From: Bacillus sp. NP157
Lineage (GTDB): Bacteria > Pseudomonadota > Gammaproteobacteria > Xanthomonadales > Rhodanobacteraceae
DNA length: 64,000 nucleotides
NCBI GenBank assembly: GCA_018889975.1
Contig: CP076546.1
Location: 4,805,001 to 4,869,000, forward strand
Reading direction: 5' to 3'
Part shown: in pieces, positions 24,782 to 33,865 of the stretch
How the letters are laid out: each line of letters begins with the position of its first letter
Position numbering within the stretch: the stretch's first letter is position 1
Notes under the pieces: generated by a model
Seen by the model: the letters and a program-made list of their open reading frames with translations, nothing else
The model's database searches: none
What the model was told of the DNA's origin: nothing
Position numbers and translations under genes: made by a program

Positions 24782-26440
24782 TCAGACCAGCTTCTTGTAC
24801 TTGACGCGCTTCGGGCCGGCGTCGTCGCCGAGGCGGCGCTTCTTGTCGGCTTCGTACTCGTTGTAGTTGCCGGGGAAGAACTCGACGTGCGAGTCGCCTT
24901 CGAACGCGATGATGTGCGTGGCGATGCGATCGAGGAACCAGCGATCATGCGAGATGACCACGGCGCTGCCGGGGAATTCGAGCAGGGCGTCTTCGAGCGC
25001 GCGCAGGGTTTCGACGTCAAGATCGTTCGACGGTTCGTCGAGCAGCAGCACGTTGCCCCCCTGCAGCAGGGTCTTGGCCATGTGCAGGCGGCCACGCTCA
25101 CCACCGGACAGCGAGCCAACGATCTTCTGCTGGTCGGTGCCCTTGAAGTTGAAGCGGCCGATGTAGGCGCGCGACTGGATCTCGAAGTTGCCGATGGTGA
25201 GGATGTCCGAACCGCCCGACACTTCCTGCCAGACGTTGTTCGAGCCATCCAGCGCGTCACGCGACTGGTCGACGTAGGCGAGCTTCACCGTGTGGCCCAG
25301 CTTCACTTCGCCCGTATCCGGGGTTTCCTTGCCCATGATCATCTTCATGAGCGTGGACTTACCGGCACCGTTCGGGCCGATGATGCCCACGATGGCACCC
25401 GGCGGCACCTTGAAGGAAAGGTCTTCGATCAGCATGCGGTCGCCGAACGACTTGGTGACGTTCTTGAACTCGATGACTTCCTGGCCCAGGCGCTCGCCCG
25501 GCGGAATGAAGATCTCGTTGGTTTCGTTGCGGCGCTGGTACTCGACCGAGTTCAGCTCTTCGAAGCGGTTGATACGCGCCTTGCCCTTGGACTGACGGCC
25601 CTTGGCGGCGGTGCGGATCCACTCCAGTTCCTTCTGGATGGCCTTCTGGCGCGACTTTTCCTGGTTGGCTTCCTGCTTCAGGCGCTCGTCCTTCTGCTCC
25701 AGCCACTCGGTGTAGTTGCCCTTCCAGGGGATGCCACGGCCGCGATCGAGCTCGAGGATCCACTCGGCCGCGTTGTCGAGGAAGTAGCGATCATGGGTGA
25801 CCGCGACGACGGTGCCCGGATAGTCGTGCAGGAACGTTTCCAGCCAGTCGACCGATTCGGCGTCCAGATGGTTGGTCGGTTCGTCGAGCAGCAGCATGTC
25901 CGGCTTGGAGAGCAGCAGGCGGCATAGCGCCACGCGGCGCTTCTCACCGCCCGACAGCGGGCCGATCAGTGCATCCCAGGGCGGCAGGCGTAGCGCGTCG
26001 GCCGCGACTTCGAGCTGGCGCTCGAGGGCGTGCGCATCGTTGGCGGCGAGGATGCCTTCGAGGGCTTCCTGTTCCTTGGCGAGCTTGTCGAAGTCGGCGC
26101 CTTCTTCCGCATAGGCGGCATAGACTTCTTCGAGGCGCTTTTGCGCGTCGAGCACTTCGGACACGCCTTCTTCGACGGCTTCGCGCACGGTCTTGTTCGG
26201 ATCGAGGTCCGGCTCCTGCGCGAGGTAGCCGATCTTGGTGCCGGGGTTGGCGCGGGCCTCGCCCTGGAAGTCCTTGTCGACGCCCGCCATGATCTTCAGC
26301 ACCGTGGACTTGCCCGCGCCGTTCACGCCCAGCAGGCCGATCTTGGCGCCGGGGAAGAACGAGAGCGAGATGTCCTTGATGATGTGACGCTTCGGGGGAA
26401 TGATCTTGCTCACCCCGTTCATGGTGTAGATGTATTGCAT
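24782..26440 (-). CDS. ettA: Energy-dependent translational throttle protein, ABC-F
   Basis: 552 residues with two ATP-binding cassettes and no membrane part, the layout of ABC-F proteins. Walker A sites are GVNGAGKST (near 39) and GPNGAGKST (near 355); signature motifs LSGGEKRR and LSGGERGR; Walker B sites [11 protein letters not shown] and [11 protein letters not shown]. The N-terminus [19 protein letters not shown] and the length match EttA, which binds the ribosomal E site and gates entry into elongation when ADP is high. A charged linker between the cassettes ([17 protein letters not shown]..) is the P-site tRNA interaction motif. It is monocistronic or continues into pyrF. Confidence 0.96.
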   Translation of the reverse strand: MQYIYTMNGVSKIIPPKRHIIKDISLSFFPGAKIGLLGVNGAGKSTVLKIMAGVDKDFQGEARANPGTKIGYLAQEPDLDPNKTVREAVEEGVSEVLDAQKRLEEVYAAYAEEGADFDKLAKEQEALEGILAANDAHALERQLEVAADALRLPPWDALIGPLSGGEKRRVALCRLLLSKPDMLLLDEPTNHLDAESVDWLETFLHDYPGTVVAVTHDRYFLDNAAEWILELDRGRGIPWKGNYTEWLEQKDERLKQEANQEKSRQKAIQKELEWIRTAAKGRQSKGKARINRFEELNSVEYQRRNETNEIFIPPGERLGQEVIEFKNVTKSFGDRMLIEDLSFKVPPGAIVGIIGPNGAGKSTLMKMIMGKETPDTGEVKLGHTVKLAYVDQSRDALDGSNNVWQEVSGGSDILTIGNFEIQSRAYIGRFNFKGTDQQKIVGSLSGGERGRLHMAKTLLQGGNVLLLDEPSNDLDVETLRALEDALLEFPGSAVVISHDRWFLDRIATHIIAFEGDSHVEFFPGNYNEYEADKKRRLGDDAGPKRVKYKKLV

Positions 26441-26571
26441 GGACGCTCCGTCGACAGGCCTGACCCCGGCGCGCGCTAGGCGCCGCTGGGCAAACCCCGA
26501 TTATAGCGGGTCGGGATGACCGGGCGCGTAAGCCGGTCGGGCTCGCCGCCGGTCTGGCGGCCGGACGCCCG

Positions 26572-27240
26572 TCATGGGTCCCAGTTCGGGCGGTTGGCCT
26601 GGATCCGGGAGGCATTGGTATCGCTGTAGCCCCAACACGTGGGCAGCGCCCGGGCCTCGGGCCACATGAGCGACGCGCATTGGGTGAGGTAGCCATCCTG
26701 GCGCCGGGCGGCCGCGTCGTGGTCGGCGCCCAGCAGATGGCCCAGCTCGTGGGCGGGCACGGAGGGTCCCTGGGTGATCGAGGCGAAAGCGTAGGGGCCG
26801 CCGTGCAGCATGGCCGCCCCGGCCGCGCCGGGAAAGACCCAGCGCCGCTTGACCAGCAGCAGGTTGTAGCGACCCGGTGTCCGCAGTCCCGGCGTCTCTC
26901 CCGGCGGCGGCGACGCTTCCAGCGCGTTCCGCCATGCGAACAAGGCCCCGATCTTGCCGTACGCGATGTCGGTAATCCCGGGGATGTCGCGGCGGAGATG
27001 GACCTCCACGCGGCGTTCGGGCAGCAGCCGCTGCATCTCCTTCAGCCAGGGGGCGAAGTGCCGTTTGCGCAGGCGTTCGTCCGAGGCGCCGATCTCGTCG
27101 TGGACGTAGACGAAGACGTCAATGCCGCCAGGGCGGGTTTCGCCGCGGGCAAGCGAAGGGCCGCCCAGTGCGGCGGCGAGGAGGAGGGCGACTCCTCCCA
27201 GGCTCTGGCGCAGCGATGTGAAGCCGGTTTGCTGGATCAT
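26572..27240 (-). CDS. Secreted metzincin-type zinc metalloprotease, member 1
   Basis: 222 residues with a signal peptide (hydrophobic run GGVALLLAAALGGPSLARG). The zinc site HELGHLLGADH (164-174) has the full metzincin pattern HExxHxxGxxH, and Met192 in ASLMWP fits the Met-turn. Cys188 and Cys202 could form a disulfide. It shares with the next two genes a core made of a VHD strand, PGITDIAYG (87-95), a LLLV strand, the zinc site and the C-x3-M..C tail. I cannot assign it to a named MEROPS family. The ATG at 27240 was chosen for its signal peptide and AGGA site; an upstream start at 27297 would bury it. It is probably co-transcribed with member 2, which lies upstream on the same strand. Confidence 0.82.
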   Translation of the reverse strand: MIQQTGFTSLRQSLGGVALLLAAALGGPSLARGETRPGGIDVFVYVHDEIGASDERLRKRHFAPWLKEMQRLLPERRVEVHLRRDIPGITDIAYGKIGALFAWRNALEASPPPGETPGLRTPGRYNLLLVKRRWVFPGAAGAAMLHGGPYAFASITQGPSVPAHELGHLLGADHDAAARRQDGYLTQCASLMWPEARALPTCWGYSDTNASRIQANRPNWDP

Positions 27241-27384
27241 GGACGCGTCCTGGCGGCGGGGAGTTTCGACGAGCGCGCTGGCAAAGTTAGGTTCCACGGA
27301 CGGCCGATGGAGTCAGCGCATAGCCCGTTGCCTTGTCGGCGTATTCGCCGAATCGGGCCGGCGAGGCCCTGGATCGTTCGAGGT

Positions 27385-27434
27385 GTTGACGGTCGGGCCA
27401 GGGGTGCGTCCCGCTGGCCCGTCCCGGCGTCAAC
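27385..27434 (-). terminator. Long nested hairpin over the end of metalloprotease 2
   Basis: Outer arms GTTGACG/CGTCAAC (27385-27391 and 27428-27434) enclose an 8 bp perfect inner stem CGGGCCAG/CTGGCCCG (27394-27401 and 27414-27421) extended by GGG/CCC. The stop codon (27430-27432) is part of the stem. No U run follows, so it may limit read-through to member 1 or protect the mRNA end. Confidence 0.6.
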
Positions 27435-28149
27435 GGGCCCTTTGCAGGTAATCGCGGATCTTGCGGTCGTTGGCCTTGGTGTAGACGTAGCAGCCCAGCT
27501 TGGCGAACTCCATCCGGCCCATGTTGGTGGTGCAGAAGGCGCGTTGTTCGGAGGCCTCGTGGGTCGCGCCGAGCAGGTGGCCGACCTCGTGGGCGAAGAC
27601 GAAGCGGTGGCCGTGGTTGCTGGCGATGGCCGTGTCCAGCGTGGGCGCGGCGGTTCCGTACGTCCCGCTGGGCCAGTTCGCCAGCGGTGCGCCCACGAAC
27701 AGCACGAACTTGTTCATCGCATCGGCCCGGCCTCCCTCGGCCCTGGCGTAGGCCCCGCCCGCGTTGCGGAACTCGCGCAGGCGATCGTCCTCCTTGCCCC
27801 GCTGGTAGTCGATGTCGGTGAGCCCAGGGACGTGCGCGCGCAGCGACACCGTGATCGGCACGCCGGGCGCCACGGTGGTTTCCATGTCCTTGATCCACCA
27901 GTCGACGTACCAGTTCATGAACTTCGCGGCGTCCGTCTCGCCCGCGCTGTCGTGGACGAAGATCCACACGTGCAGGGGGCGCGCCGATGTGTCCCTGGGG
28001 CCGCCGTGCCGGTCCACGGGCTGGAGCGGGCCATCGACCGGCACGGCCGGATAGATGCCGGGCTCCCACGGGACCTGCAAGGCGAGGGTAGGAAAGCTCG
28101 TGGCGCACGTGGCCATGCCGAGGGCGAACAACAGTGTCGGTGTTTTCAT
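27430..28149 (-). CDS. Secreted metzincin-type zinc metalloprotease, member 2
   Basis: 239 residues. A signal peptide (MKTPTLLFALGMATCATSFP) is followed by a short Pro-rich stretch, then the shared core: HVWIFVHDSAG (60-70), VPGLTDIDY (107-115), KFVLFV (147-152), zinc site HEVGHLLGATH (187-197), Met210 as Met-turn candidate and cysteines 206 and 220. The residues needed for zinc binding and catalysis are all present, so it should be active. The ATG at 28149 has AAAGGA 7 nt upstream. It lies upstream of member 1 and divergent from member 3 across a 260 bp region that contains the dyad GTGGAC-N7-GTCCAC (28172-28190). Natural substrate unknown. Confidence 0.82.
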   Translation of the reverse strand: MKTPTLLFALGMATCATSFPTLALQVPWEPGIYPAVPVDGPLQPVDRHGGPRDTSARPLHVWIFVHDSAGETDAAKFMNWYVDWWIKDMETTVAPGVPITVSLRAHVPGLTDIDYQRGKEDDRLREFRNAGGAYARAEGGRADAMNKFVLFVGAPLANWPSGTYGTAAPTLDTAIASNHGHRFVFAHEVGHLLGATHEASEQRAFCTTNMGRMEFAKLGCYVYTKANDRKIRDYLQRAR

Positions 28150-28409
28150 GGAAATCCTTTCCGGTGGTGAGGTGGACGATCCGCGTCCACGAGGCAGCGT
28201 AGCGATATCGGCGCAACCGGTCCCTAGGCGGATGTCGACAGTGCACGTAGGCCTGCACCCACAGGAACAGCGACAAATGTCCGCCCTGCACGACACGTCG
28301 CGTAGGCGATGGGCGCGCGCCGTCGTTGGGCGCCCCTTCCCCGAGCCGATCGCCCTAGGTTTGCCGGCGCCAGTCGGGGGCCGCCCGGCATTTCCCAAGG
28401 ATCCGATCG

Positions 28410-29555
28410 ATGCGCTCCATCCGTTCATTGAAACAGCGCCGCGCCCGTGCGGCACTGACCGCCTTGCTGATGCTCAGCTTTCTTTGCGGTCGGGCGGGGG
28501 CCGAGCCTGGCCCGCCACCCGACGATCCACTGCCTTGGGTGGTCGCAGGTTTCGACCGGGCCGTGGCCGAAGGTTTCCCCGCCCGGCTCGACCTGCCGGA
28601 GCTGCTCTCCCTCGGTAGCGCTGGCGTGCCACCGTCGGGGCGGGTGCGTCGCGCCACGCCGCGGCTGGTCGTCACCGGGCGGCTGGATGTCGTGGTCGAG
28701 ATGCCCGGCATGCCGAAGGGCCATCTCTACAGCGGGCGCCTTGACGATGAGGCCGTGGTGATCACCCGCATCGGCGCCTATCTCGATATCACCACCGCGC
28801 GGTCGGACGGCGTCGATGTTCTTGGATTCACCCTTGGCAGCCGCCGGCTGTTGCGCGATACCGTGCGCGGCCCCGGCGGCCTCGCGCCGGACCCCGAATG
28901 GCGCGAGGCCGCGGTGCCAGCCCCACGCCGGATCGCACGAAGCATCGAGGATCCCCTGGCGTATTCGCCGACCTTTCATGTGTTCATCCACGACGACGTG
29001 CGCGCCGCCCCGCGCCGCGTCCACGCCGTCTTCGCCGCCTGGTGGCTGGCCGACCTGGCGAAGACGGTCCTGCCCGTCGAGAAGATCAGGGTGGTCTACC
29101 GCCAGGCCGTCCCGGGCGTGACCGACATGCCTTACGGCTATCCGGAAGCCCTGGAAAACTGGCAGAACACCGCGGCGGCCTATGCCGCGCTCCACGGGCT
29201 GCCGCACGGCAAGACCTACAAGCACAAGTTCCTGCTGCTCAGCCGCGACCGGCCAATGAAGGGTGCCAATGGCGTCGCCTACGAGGGTGGCGCCGAGGCG
29301 ATGGCCTCGACCGCGGGACGGGTGAATATCGTGGCCCACGAATTCGGGCACACCCTGGGCGCCATGCACGGCGACGCGGCGCGTCAGGGGCCCTTGCTGG
29401 GACGATGCATCACCAGCATGTGGCCAGACCGGGGCGACGGCCATGCCGACTGCTACGCCTACTCGGGGGAGAACGGCCGGCACATCCGTTCCTACCTCCG
29501 CCACGGCCCGAATCCGGCGCAGCTGGCTGCCCGCGGCGTCGTGCTGGCCGACTGA
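28410..29555 (+). CDS. Secreted metzincin-type zinc metalloprotease, member 3 (long form)
   Basis: 381 residues with a signal peptide (RAALTALLMLSFLCGRAGA, about 12-31). The first 185 residues after it are unique to this member and may be a propeptide or targeting domain; RLDVVVEMPGMPKGHLYSGR and VITRIGAYLDITTARSDGVD look like beta strands. The last 190 residues repeat the core of its neighbours: FHVFIHDDV, AVPGVTDMPYG (233-243), KFLLLSRD, zinc site HEFGHTLGAMH (310-320), Met337 and cysteines 333 and 348. AAGGA precedes the ATG at 28410. It is transcribed away from members 1 and 2, so the three probably share a regulatory region. Substrate unknown. Confidence 0.82.
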   Translation: MRSIRSLKQRRARAALTALLMLSFLCGRAGAEPGPPPDDPLPWVVAGFDRAVAEGFPARLDLPELLSLGSAGVPPSGRVRRATPRLVVTGRLDVVVEMPGMPKGHLYSGRLDDEAVVITRIGAYLDITTARSDGVDVLGFTLGSRRLLRDTVRGPGGLAPDPEWREAAVPAPRRIARSIEDPLAYSPTFHVFIHDDVRAAPRRVHAVFAAWWLADLAKTVLPVEKIRVVYRQAVPGVTDMPYGYPEALENWQNTAAAYAALHGLPHGKTYKHKFLLLSRDRPMKGANGVAYEGGAEAMASTAGRVNIVAHEFGHTLGAMHGDAARQGPLLGRCITSMWPDRGDGHADCYAYSGENGRHIRSYLRHGPNPAQLAARGVVLAD

Positions 29556-29582
29556 ACACCGTCGCGTCGTGCTTGAGATTGG

Positions 29583-29612
29583 GCGGTAGTGGCCGCAAAT
29601 CGCCGCTACCGC
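29583..29612. terminator. Hairpin between metalloprotease 3 and glyA
   Basis: GCGGTAGTGGC pairs with GCCGCTACCGC (11 bp, one G-U pair) over an 8 nt loop. It may end the protease transcript, or lie in the glyA leader; TACACT directly after it resembles a -10 element. There is no U run. Confidence 0.45.
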
Positions 29613-29655
29613 TACACTTTCGGTCTTGTTTCCCCACCTGTCCCACGAGGTTGAG

Positions 29656-30912
29656 ATGTTCCCGAAGGATGCAACGATCGCCGGCTATGACGACGAACTC
29701 GCCAAGGCCATCGCCGACGAGTCCCGTCGCCAGGAAGATCACGTCGAGCTGATCGCCTCGGAGAACTACGCCAGCCCGCGCGTCATGGAAGCCCAGGGTT
29801 CGAGCCTGACCAACAAGTACGCCGAGGGTTACCCGGGCAAGCGTTACTACGGTGGCTGCGAGTACGTCGACATCGCCGAGAAGCTCGCGATCGACCGCCT
29901 GAAGAAGCTGTTCGGTGCCGACTACGCCAACGTGCAGCCGCACTCCGGTTCGCAGGCCAACCAGGCCGTCTACTTCGCGCTGCTGCAGCCGGGCGACACC
30001 ATCCTGGGCATGAGCCTCGCCCACGGCGGCCACCTGACCCACGGCGCCAAGGTCAACCTGTCGGGCAAGATCTTCAACGCCGTGCAGTACGGCATCGACC
30101 CGGATACCGGCCTGGTCAACTACGACGAAGTGGAAAAGCTCGCCGTCGAGCACAAGCCGAAGATGATCGTCGCCGGCTTCTCCGCGTATTCGCAGGTGCT
30201 GGACTGGGCGCGTTTCCGCGCCATCGCCGACAAGGTCGGTGCCTACCTGTTCGTCGACATGGCGCACATCGCTGGCCTGGTCGCGGCCGGCGTGTACCCG
30301 AGCCCGATGGACCACGCGCACGTCGTGACCTCGACCACGCACAAGACCCTGCGCGGTCCGCGCGGCGGCATCATCGTGGCCAAGGGCCTCGGCGAAGAGA
30401 TCGAAAAGAAGCTGCAGTCCGTGGTGTTCCCGGGCATCCAGGGCGGCCCGCTGATGCACGTCATCGCGGCCAAGGCCGTGGCGTTCAAGGAAGCCCTCGA
30501 GCCGGCCTTCACCGAGTACCAGAAGCAGGTCGTCGCCAATGCCAAGGCGATGGCGAAGACGCTGATCGGGCGCGGTTACAAGGTCGTCTCCGGCGGCACC
30601 GAAAACCACCTGATGCTGGTCGACCTGATCGGTCGCGATGCCACGGGCAAGGATGCGGAAGCTGCGCTGGGCAAGGCCCACATCACGGTCAATAAGAATG
30701 CCGTGCCGAACGATCCGCGTTCCCCGTTCGTCACCTCGGGCCTGCGCGTCGGTACGCCGGCGATCACGACCCGCGGGTACAAGGAAGCGGACACCATCGA
30801 GCTCGCGAACTGGATCTGCGACGTGCTCGACGCACCGAACGATGACGCTGTCATCGCCGCCGTGCGCGAGAAGGTCACGGCCCAGTGCAAGAAGTTCCCC
30901 GTCTACGGCTAA
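29656..30912 (+). CDS. glyA: Serine hydroxymethyltransferase
   Basis: 418 residues, the normal SHMT length. The PLP enzyme converts serine and tetrahydrofolate to glycine and methylene-THF, feeding purine, thymidylate and methionine synthesis. Clear motifs are [35 protein letters not shown] and the PLP lysine in [14 protein letters not shown]. The ATG at 29656 follows GAGG and gives the standard [15 protein letters not shown] start; an upstream in-frame codon is less likely. It is followed at 3 bp by nrdR, an order (glyA-nrdR-ribD) conserved in many proteobacteria, so they form one operon. Confidence 0.97.
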   Translation: MFPKDATIAGYDDELAKAIADESRRQEDHVELIASENYASPRVMEAQGSSLTNKYAEGYPGKRYYGGCEYVDIAEKLAIDRLKKLFGADYANVQPHSGSQANQAVYFALLQPGDTILGMSLAHGGHLTHGAKVNLSGKIFNAVQYGIDPDTGLVNYDEVEKLAVEHKPKMIVAGFSAYSQVLDWARFRAIADKVGAYLFVDMAHIAGLVAAGVYPSPMDHAHVVTSTTHKTLRGPRGGIIVAKGLGEEIEKKLQSVVFPGIQGGPLMHVIAAKAVAFKEALEPAFTEYQKQVVANAKAMAKTLIGRGYKVVSGGTENHLMLVDLIGRDATGKDAEAALGKAHITVNKNAVPNDPRSPFVTSGLRVGTPAITTRGYKEADTIELANWICDVLDAPNDDAVIAAVREKVTAQCKKFPVYG

Positions 30913-30915
30913 TCC

Positions 30916-31431
30916 ATGCATTGTCCGTTCTGCCAGCACGAAGACACCCGCGTCATCGATTCCCGGCTCACCGAAGACGGCGGTACGGTGCGTCGCCGGC
31001 GTGAGTGCCCACAGTGCAGCGAACGCTTCAATACATTCGAAACGGCTGAACTGAAGCTCCCGGCGATCGTCAAATCCGGCGATCGTCGCGAGCCGTTCGA
31101 CGAACACAAGCTGCGCGTCAGCTTCGAGCGTGCGTTGCAGAAGCGTCCCGTCCCGAGCGATGCGGTGGATGCCGCGATGCGTGCGGTCACCAACGACCTG
31201 CGTCGCTGTGGCGAGCGCGAAGTGCCGTCCCGCCAGGTTGGCGAACTGGTGATGCGCGAGCTCAAGGCGCTCGACCAGGTGGCCTACGTCCGCTTCGCGT
31301 CGGTCTACCGGCGCTTCGAGGATGTCCACGCGTTCCGCGAGGAGATCGAAAAGCTCGAACGCGACCTGCCGTCGCTGGAAGGGCTGCAACTGCCCCTGCT
31401 CGAGGCGGCACGGCGCGGGCGCAAGGGCTGA
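30916..31431 (+). CDS. nrdR: Transcriptional repressor NrdR
   Basis: 171 residues. The N-terminal zinc ribbon uses Cys3, Cys6, Cys31 and Cys34 ([23 protein letters not shown]), followed by an ATP-cone domain ([19 protein letters not shown]). The protein senses ATP/dATP and represses ribonucleotide reductase genes by binding NrdR boxes. Length is slightly over the typical 150, from a C-terminal tail. The stop TGA overlaps the ATG of ribD (TGATG), so the two are translationally coupled. Confidence 0.97.
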   Translation: MHCPFCQHEDTRVIDSRLTEDGGTVRRRRECPQCSERFNTFETAELKLPAIVKSGDRREPFDEHKLRVSFERALQKRPVPSDAVDAAMRAVTNDLRRCGEREVPSRQVGELVMRELKALDQVAYVRFASVYRRFEDVHAFREEIEKLERDLPSLEGLQLPLLEAARRGRKG

Positions 31432-32537
31432 TGTCGCGGCCGTTCTTCCAGGCCATGGACCATGTCCACATGGCCCATGCGCTGCGCCTCGCCGCGCGCG
31501 GCATGCATACCACCCAGCCGAATCCCCGCGTGGGCTGCGTCATCGCCCGTGGCGAGACGGTGCTGGGTACCGGTTTCCACCCGAAGGCCGGCGAGCCGCA
31601 CGCCGAGGTGTTCGCCCTGCGCGAAGCCGGCGAGGCCGCACGCGGCGCGACCGCCTACGTCACGCTTGAGCCTTGCGCGCATCACGGCCGCACGCCGCCC
31701 TGCGCGGATGCGCTGATCGCCGCTGGCGTGGGCCGCGTGGTCATCGCGCACGAAGACCCCTTCACCGAGGTCGACGGCAAGGGCATCGAGAAGCTGCGTG
31801 CCGCGGGCATCGGCGTGCAGATCGGCCTCATGCGCGATGCGGCGCACGATATCAATGTCGGCTTCTTCAGCCGGATCCAGCGCGGCCGTCCCTGGGTGCG
31901 CGTCAAGCTGGCGATGAGCCTGGACGGGCGCACGGCGCTCGCCGACGGTTCGTCCAAGTGGATCACCGGTGAAGCGGCGCGCGCCGACGTGCAGCGCTGG
32001 CGCGCGCGTGCCTCGGCCATTCTTTCCGCCAGCGGCACCGTCCTCGCCGACGATCCGCGCCTGACCGTGCGCCTGCCGGAGGGCGAAGCGTTCGTGCCGC
32101 CCCTGCGGGCGATCCTCGACAGCGACCTGCGTACGCCGGCCGGCTTCCACGTGCTCGATGCGACGGCACCGACGGTGTTGCTGCATGCGACCGATGCAAG
32201 CGTGCCCGCGCACCTGGAAGGCGTGGCCCGCGCCGCCATCCGGCGCGAGGCAGGGAAGGGCCTGGACCTGCGCGCGGCATTGCACTGGCTTGCCGGGCGC
32301 GAGGTCAACGAAGTGCATGTCGAGGCCGGCCCGGTGCTGTGCGGCGCGCTGCTCGCCGAAGGCCTGGCCGATGAGTTGCTCATCTACGTCGCACCGGTGC
32401 TCCTTGGCCATGCGGCGCGTCCGATGCTGCACCTGCCGCCGCTGGACGACATGGCGTCGCGCTGGAAACTGGAGACCGTCGACCGCCGCCAGGTCGGTGA
32501 CGATACCCGCCTGCTGATGCGTCCCGTCCACGCATGA
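31431..32537 (+). CDS. ribD: Bifunctional riboflavin deaminase/reductase
   Basis: 368 residues that carry out steps two and three of riboflavin synthesis. The N-terminal cytidine-deaminase-like domain has the zinc site HAE (His57, Glu59) and PCAHHGRTPPC (Cys82, Cys91). The C-terminal NADPH-dependent reductase domain has VKLAMSLDGRTALADGSSKW and the ASGTVLADDPRLTVR segment. It lies in the glyA-nrdR-ribD run, upstream of the FMN riboswitch, so unlike ribE and the following genes it is not under that switch. Confidence 0.96.
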   Translation: MSRPFFQAMDHVHMAHALRLAARGMHTTQPNPRVGCVIARGETVLGTGFHPKAGEPHAEVFALREAGEAARGATAYVTLEPCAHHGRTPPCADALIAAGVGRVVIAHEDPFTEVDGKGIEKLRAAGIGVQIGLMRDAAHDINVGFFSRIQRGRPWVRVKLAMSLDGRTALADGSSKWITGEAARADVQRWRARASAILSASGTVLADDPRLTVRLPEGEAFVPPLRAILDSDLRTPAGFHVLDATAPTVLLHATDASVPAHLEGVARAAIRREAGKGLDLRAALHWLAGREVNEVHVEAGPVLCGALLAEGLADELLIYVAPVLLGHAARPMLHLPPLDDMASRWKLETVDRRQVGDDTRLLMRPVHA

Positions 32538-33511
32538 ACGCCGTGCGCTGGGGCATCGTCGGCTGCGGCGCGGTGACCGAGCTGAAGAGTGGCCCGGCGT
32601 TCTCGAAAGTCGCCGATTCGTCGCTGGTCGCGGTGATGCGGCGGGACGCCGACAAGGCCCGCGATTACGCCGACCGCCACGGTATTGCCCGCTGGTACGA
32701 CGACGCGGATGCCCTGGTCGGCGACCCGGGCGTCGATGCGGTCTACGTCGCGACGCCGCCGTCCAGCCACCGTGAATTCGCGTTGAAGGTCATCGCCGCG
32801 GGCAAGCCGCTTTACCTCGAAAAGCCCATGGCGATGGACCATCGCGAATGCCTCGACATCGTCGAGGCGGGCAGGGCGGCCGGCGTACCCGTGTTCGTCG
32901 CGTATTACCGGCGCGCGCTGCCGCGTTTCACCACGATCGCCCGGCTGCTCGCCGAAGGCGCGATCGGCACGCCGCGACTGGTCAACGTGTTGCTGCACCA
33001 TCCCTTCGAAGCGCGCTACCAGGACCGGGCGAACCTGCCCTGGACGGTGCAACCCGCGATCTCCGGCGGCGGCATCTTCGTCGACATCGGCTGCCACACG
33101 CTGGACATCCTCGACTTCCTGCTCGGCCCGATCGCCGACGTGCGCGGCCTGGTACGTAACCAGCTCGGCGCCTATCCCGCCGAAGACACGGTCGCCATGG
33201 CCTTCGCGTTCGATAGCGGCGTGGCCGGCACGGGCCTGTGGAACTTCGCCGCCGACCGGCGCGAGGACCGCGTCGAGATCGTCGGCGACCGCGGGCGGCT
33301 GGTCTTCGCCACCTTTGGCGACGGGCCGATCCGGGTCGAGACCGACGGGGTGGTGCGCGAGCTGCGCGTCGACAACCCCGTGCACATCCAGCAGCCGCTG
33401 ATCGCGACGGTGGTCGATGCGCTGCTGGGGCGCGGAAGCTGCCCCTCGACCGGCGAGACCGCGGCACGCACAAGCTGGGTCATGGACCAGGTCCTCCACC
33501 AGCCCGTGTAG
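32534..33511 (+). CDS. Gfo/Idh/MocA-family oxidoreductase
   Basis: 325-residue NAD(P)-dependent dehydrogenase. The Rossmann fold begins WGIVGCGAVTELKSGPAF, the catalytic-lysine motif is YLEKPMAMDHREC (near residue 97), and the substrate domain has GGIFVDIGCHTLDILDFLLG. The family acts on sugars, inositols or biliverdin; the substrate here is unknown. Its ATG overlaps the ribD stop (ATGA), so it is in the ribD operon although it has no known role in riboflavin synthesis. A REP copy supplies its stop codon, and the FMN riboswitch follows. Confidence 0.9.
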   Translation: MNAVRWGIVGCGAVTELKSGPAFSKVADSSLVAVMRRDADKARDYADRHGIARWYDDADALVGDPGVDAVYVATPPSSHREFALKVIAAGKPLYLEKPMAMDHRECLDIVEAGRAAGVPVFVAYYRRALPRFTTIARLLAEGAIGTPRLVNVLLHHPFEARYQDRANLPWTVQPAISGGGIFVDIGCHTLDILDFLLGPIADVRGLVRNQLGAYPAEDTVAMAFAFDSGVAGTGLWNFAADRREDRVEIVGDRGRLVFATFGDGPIRVETDGVVRELRVDNPVHIQQPLIATVVDALLGRGSCPSTGETAARTSWVMDQVLHQPV

Positions 33512-33529
33512 GAGCGCGCCTGCGCGCGA
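33508..33529 (+). repeat. REP-like palindrome, forward copy
   Basis: Full forward copy. Its first TAG is the stop codon of the oxidoreductase gene (33509-33511). Confidence 0.85.
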
Positions 33530-33593
33530 TTGGTGCCAGTGCCTTTTCTTTTGGCGTGGGGGCCCCATGTTATGCTCCGCACCAATTACAGCG

Positions 33594-33740
33594 TCTTCAG
33601 GGCGGGGTGAAACTCCCCACCGGCGGTAGGTTCCTGCAAGGGAACGAGCCCGCGAGCGCTCCCGGCCCATGCCGGGAGGTCAGCAGATCCGGTCAGACTC
33701 CGGAGCCGACGGTCAGAGTCCGGATGAAAGAAGACGGTGA
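33594..33740 (+). ncRNA. FMN riboswitch (RFN element)
   Basis: The core is nearly complete: TCTTCAGGGCGGGGTGAAA at 33594, CCCCACCGGCGGTAGG, AGCCCGCGAGCG, GTCAGCAGATCCGGT, GACTCCGGAGCCGACGGTC and GTCCGGATGAAAGAAGACG. The six-stem FMN aptamer would form here. Downstream, CGCCCC..GGGGCG and ACGCC..GGCGTTTTT (33766-33790) can form competing hairpins, one with a U run, so transcription termination on FMN binding is likely. It controls ribE and the genes behind it. A possible -10 is TATGCT at 33571. Confidence 0.96.
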
Positions 33741-33816
33741 TCGTGCGCCCCCCGTGGGGCGTGCGACGCCATGCGCCTTGGGGCGTTTTTCGCCAAACCT
33801 AAGCGGGAAACGTTTC

Positions 33817-33864
33817 ATGAAAACCCAGCGTTCCGTCGCGGCCTCAATCTCGGGAGGCTGCTGA
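33817..33864 (+). CDS. Possible 15-residue leader peptide before ribE
   Basis: MKTQRSVAASISGGC runs from ATG 33817, with GGGAAA upstream, to TGA 33864. It ends 1 nt before the ribE ATG and its last codons contain the ribE ribosome binding site (GGGAGG). It may couple ribE translation or be chance; expression is unproven. Confidence 0.4.
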   Translation: MKTQRSVAASISGGC

Positions 33865-33865
33865 C

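Noticed and set aside
29410-31389. 659-codon minus-strand frame
   Set aside because: Antisense of glyA and nrdR; no recognisable motif.
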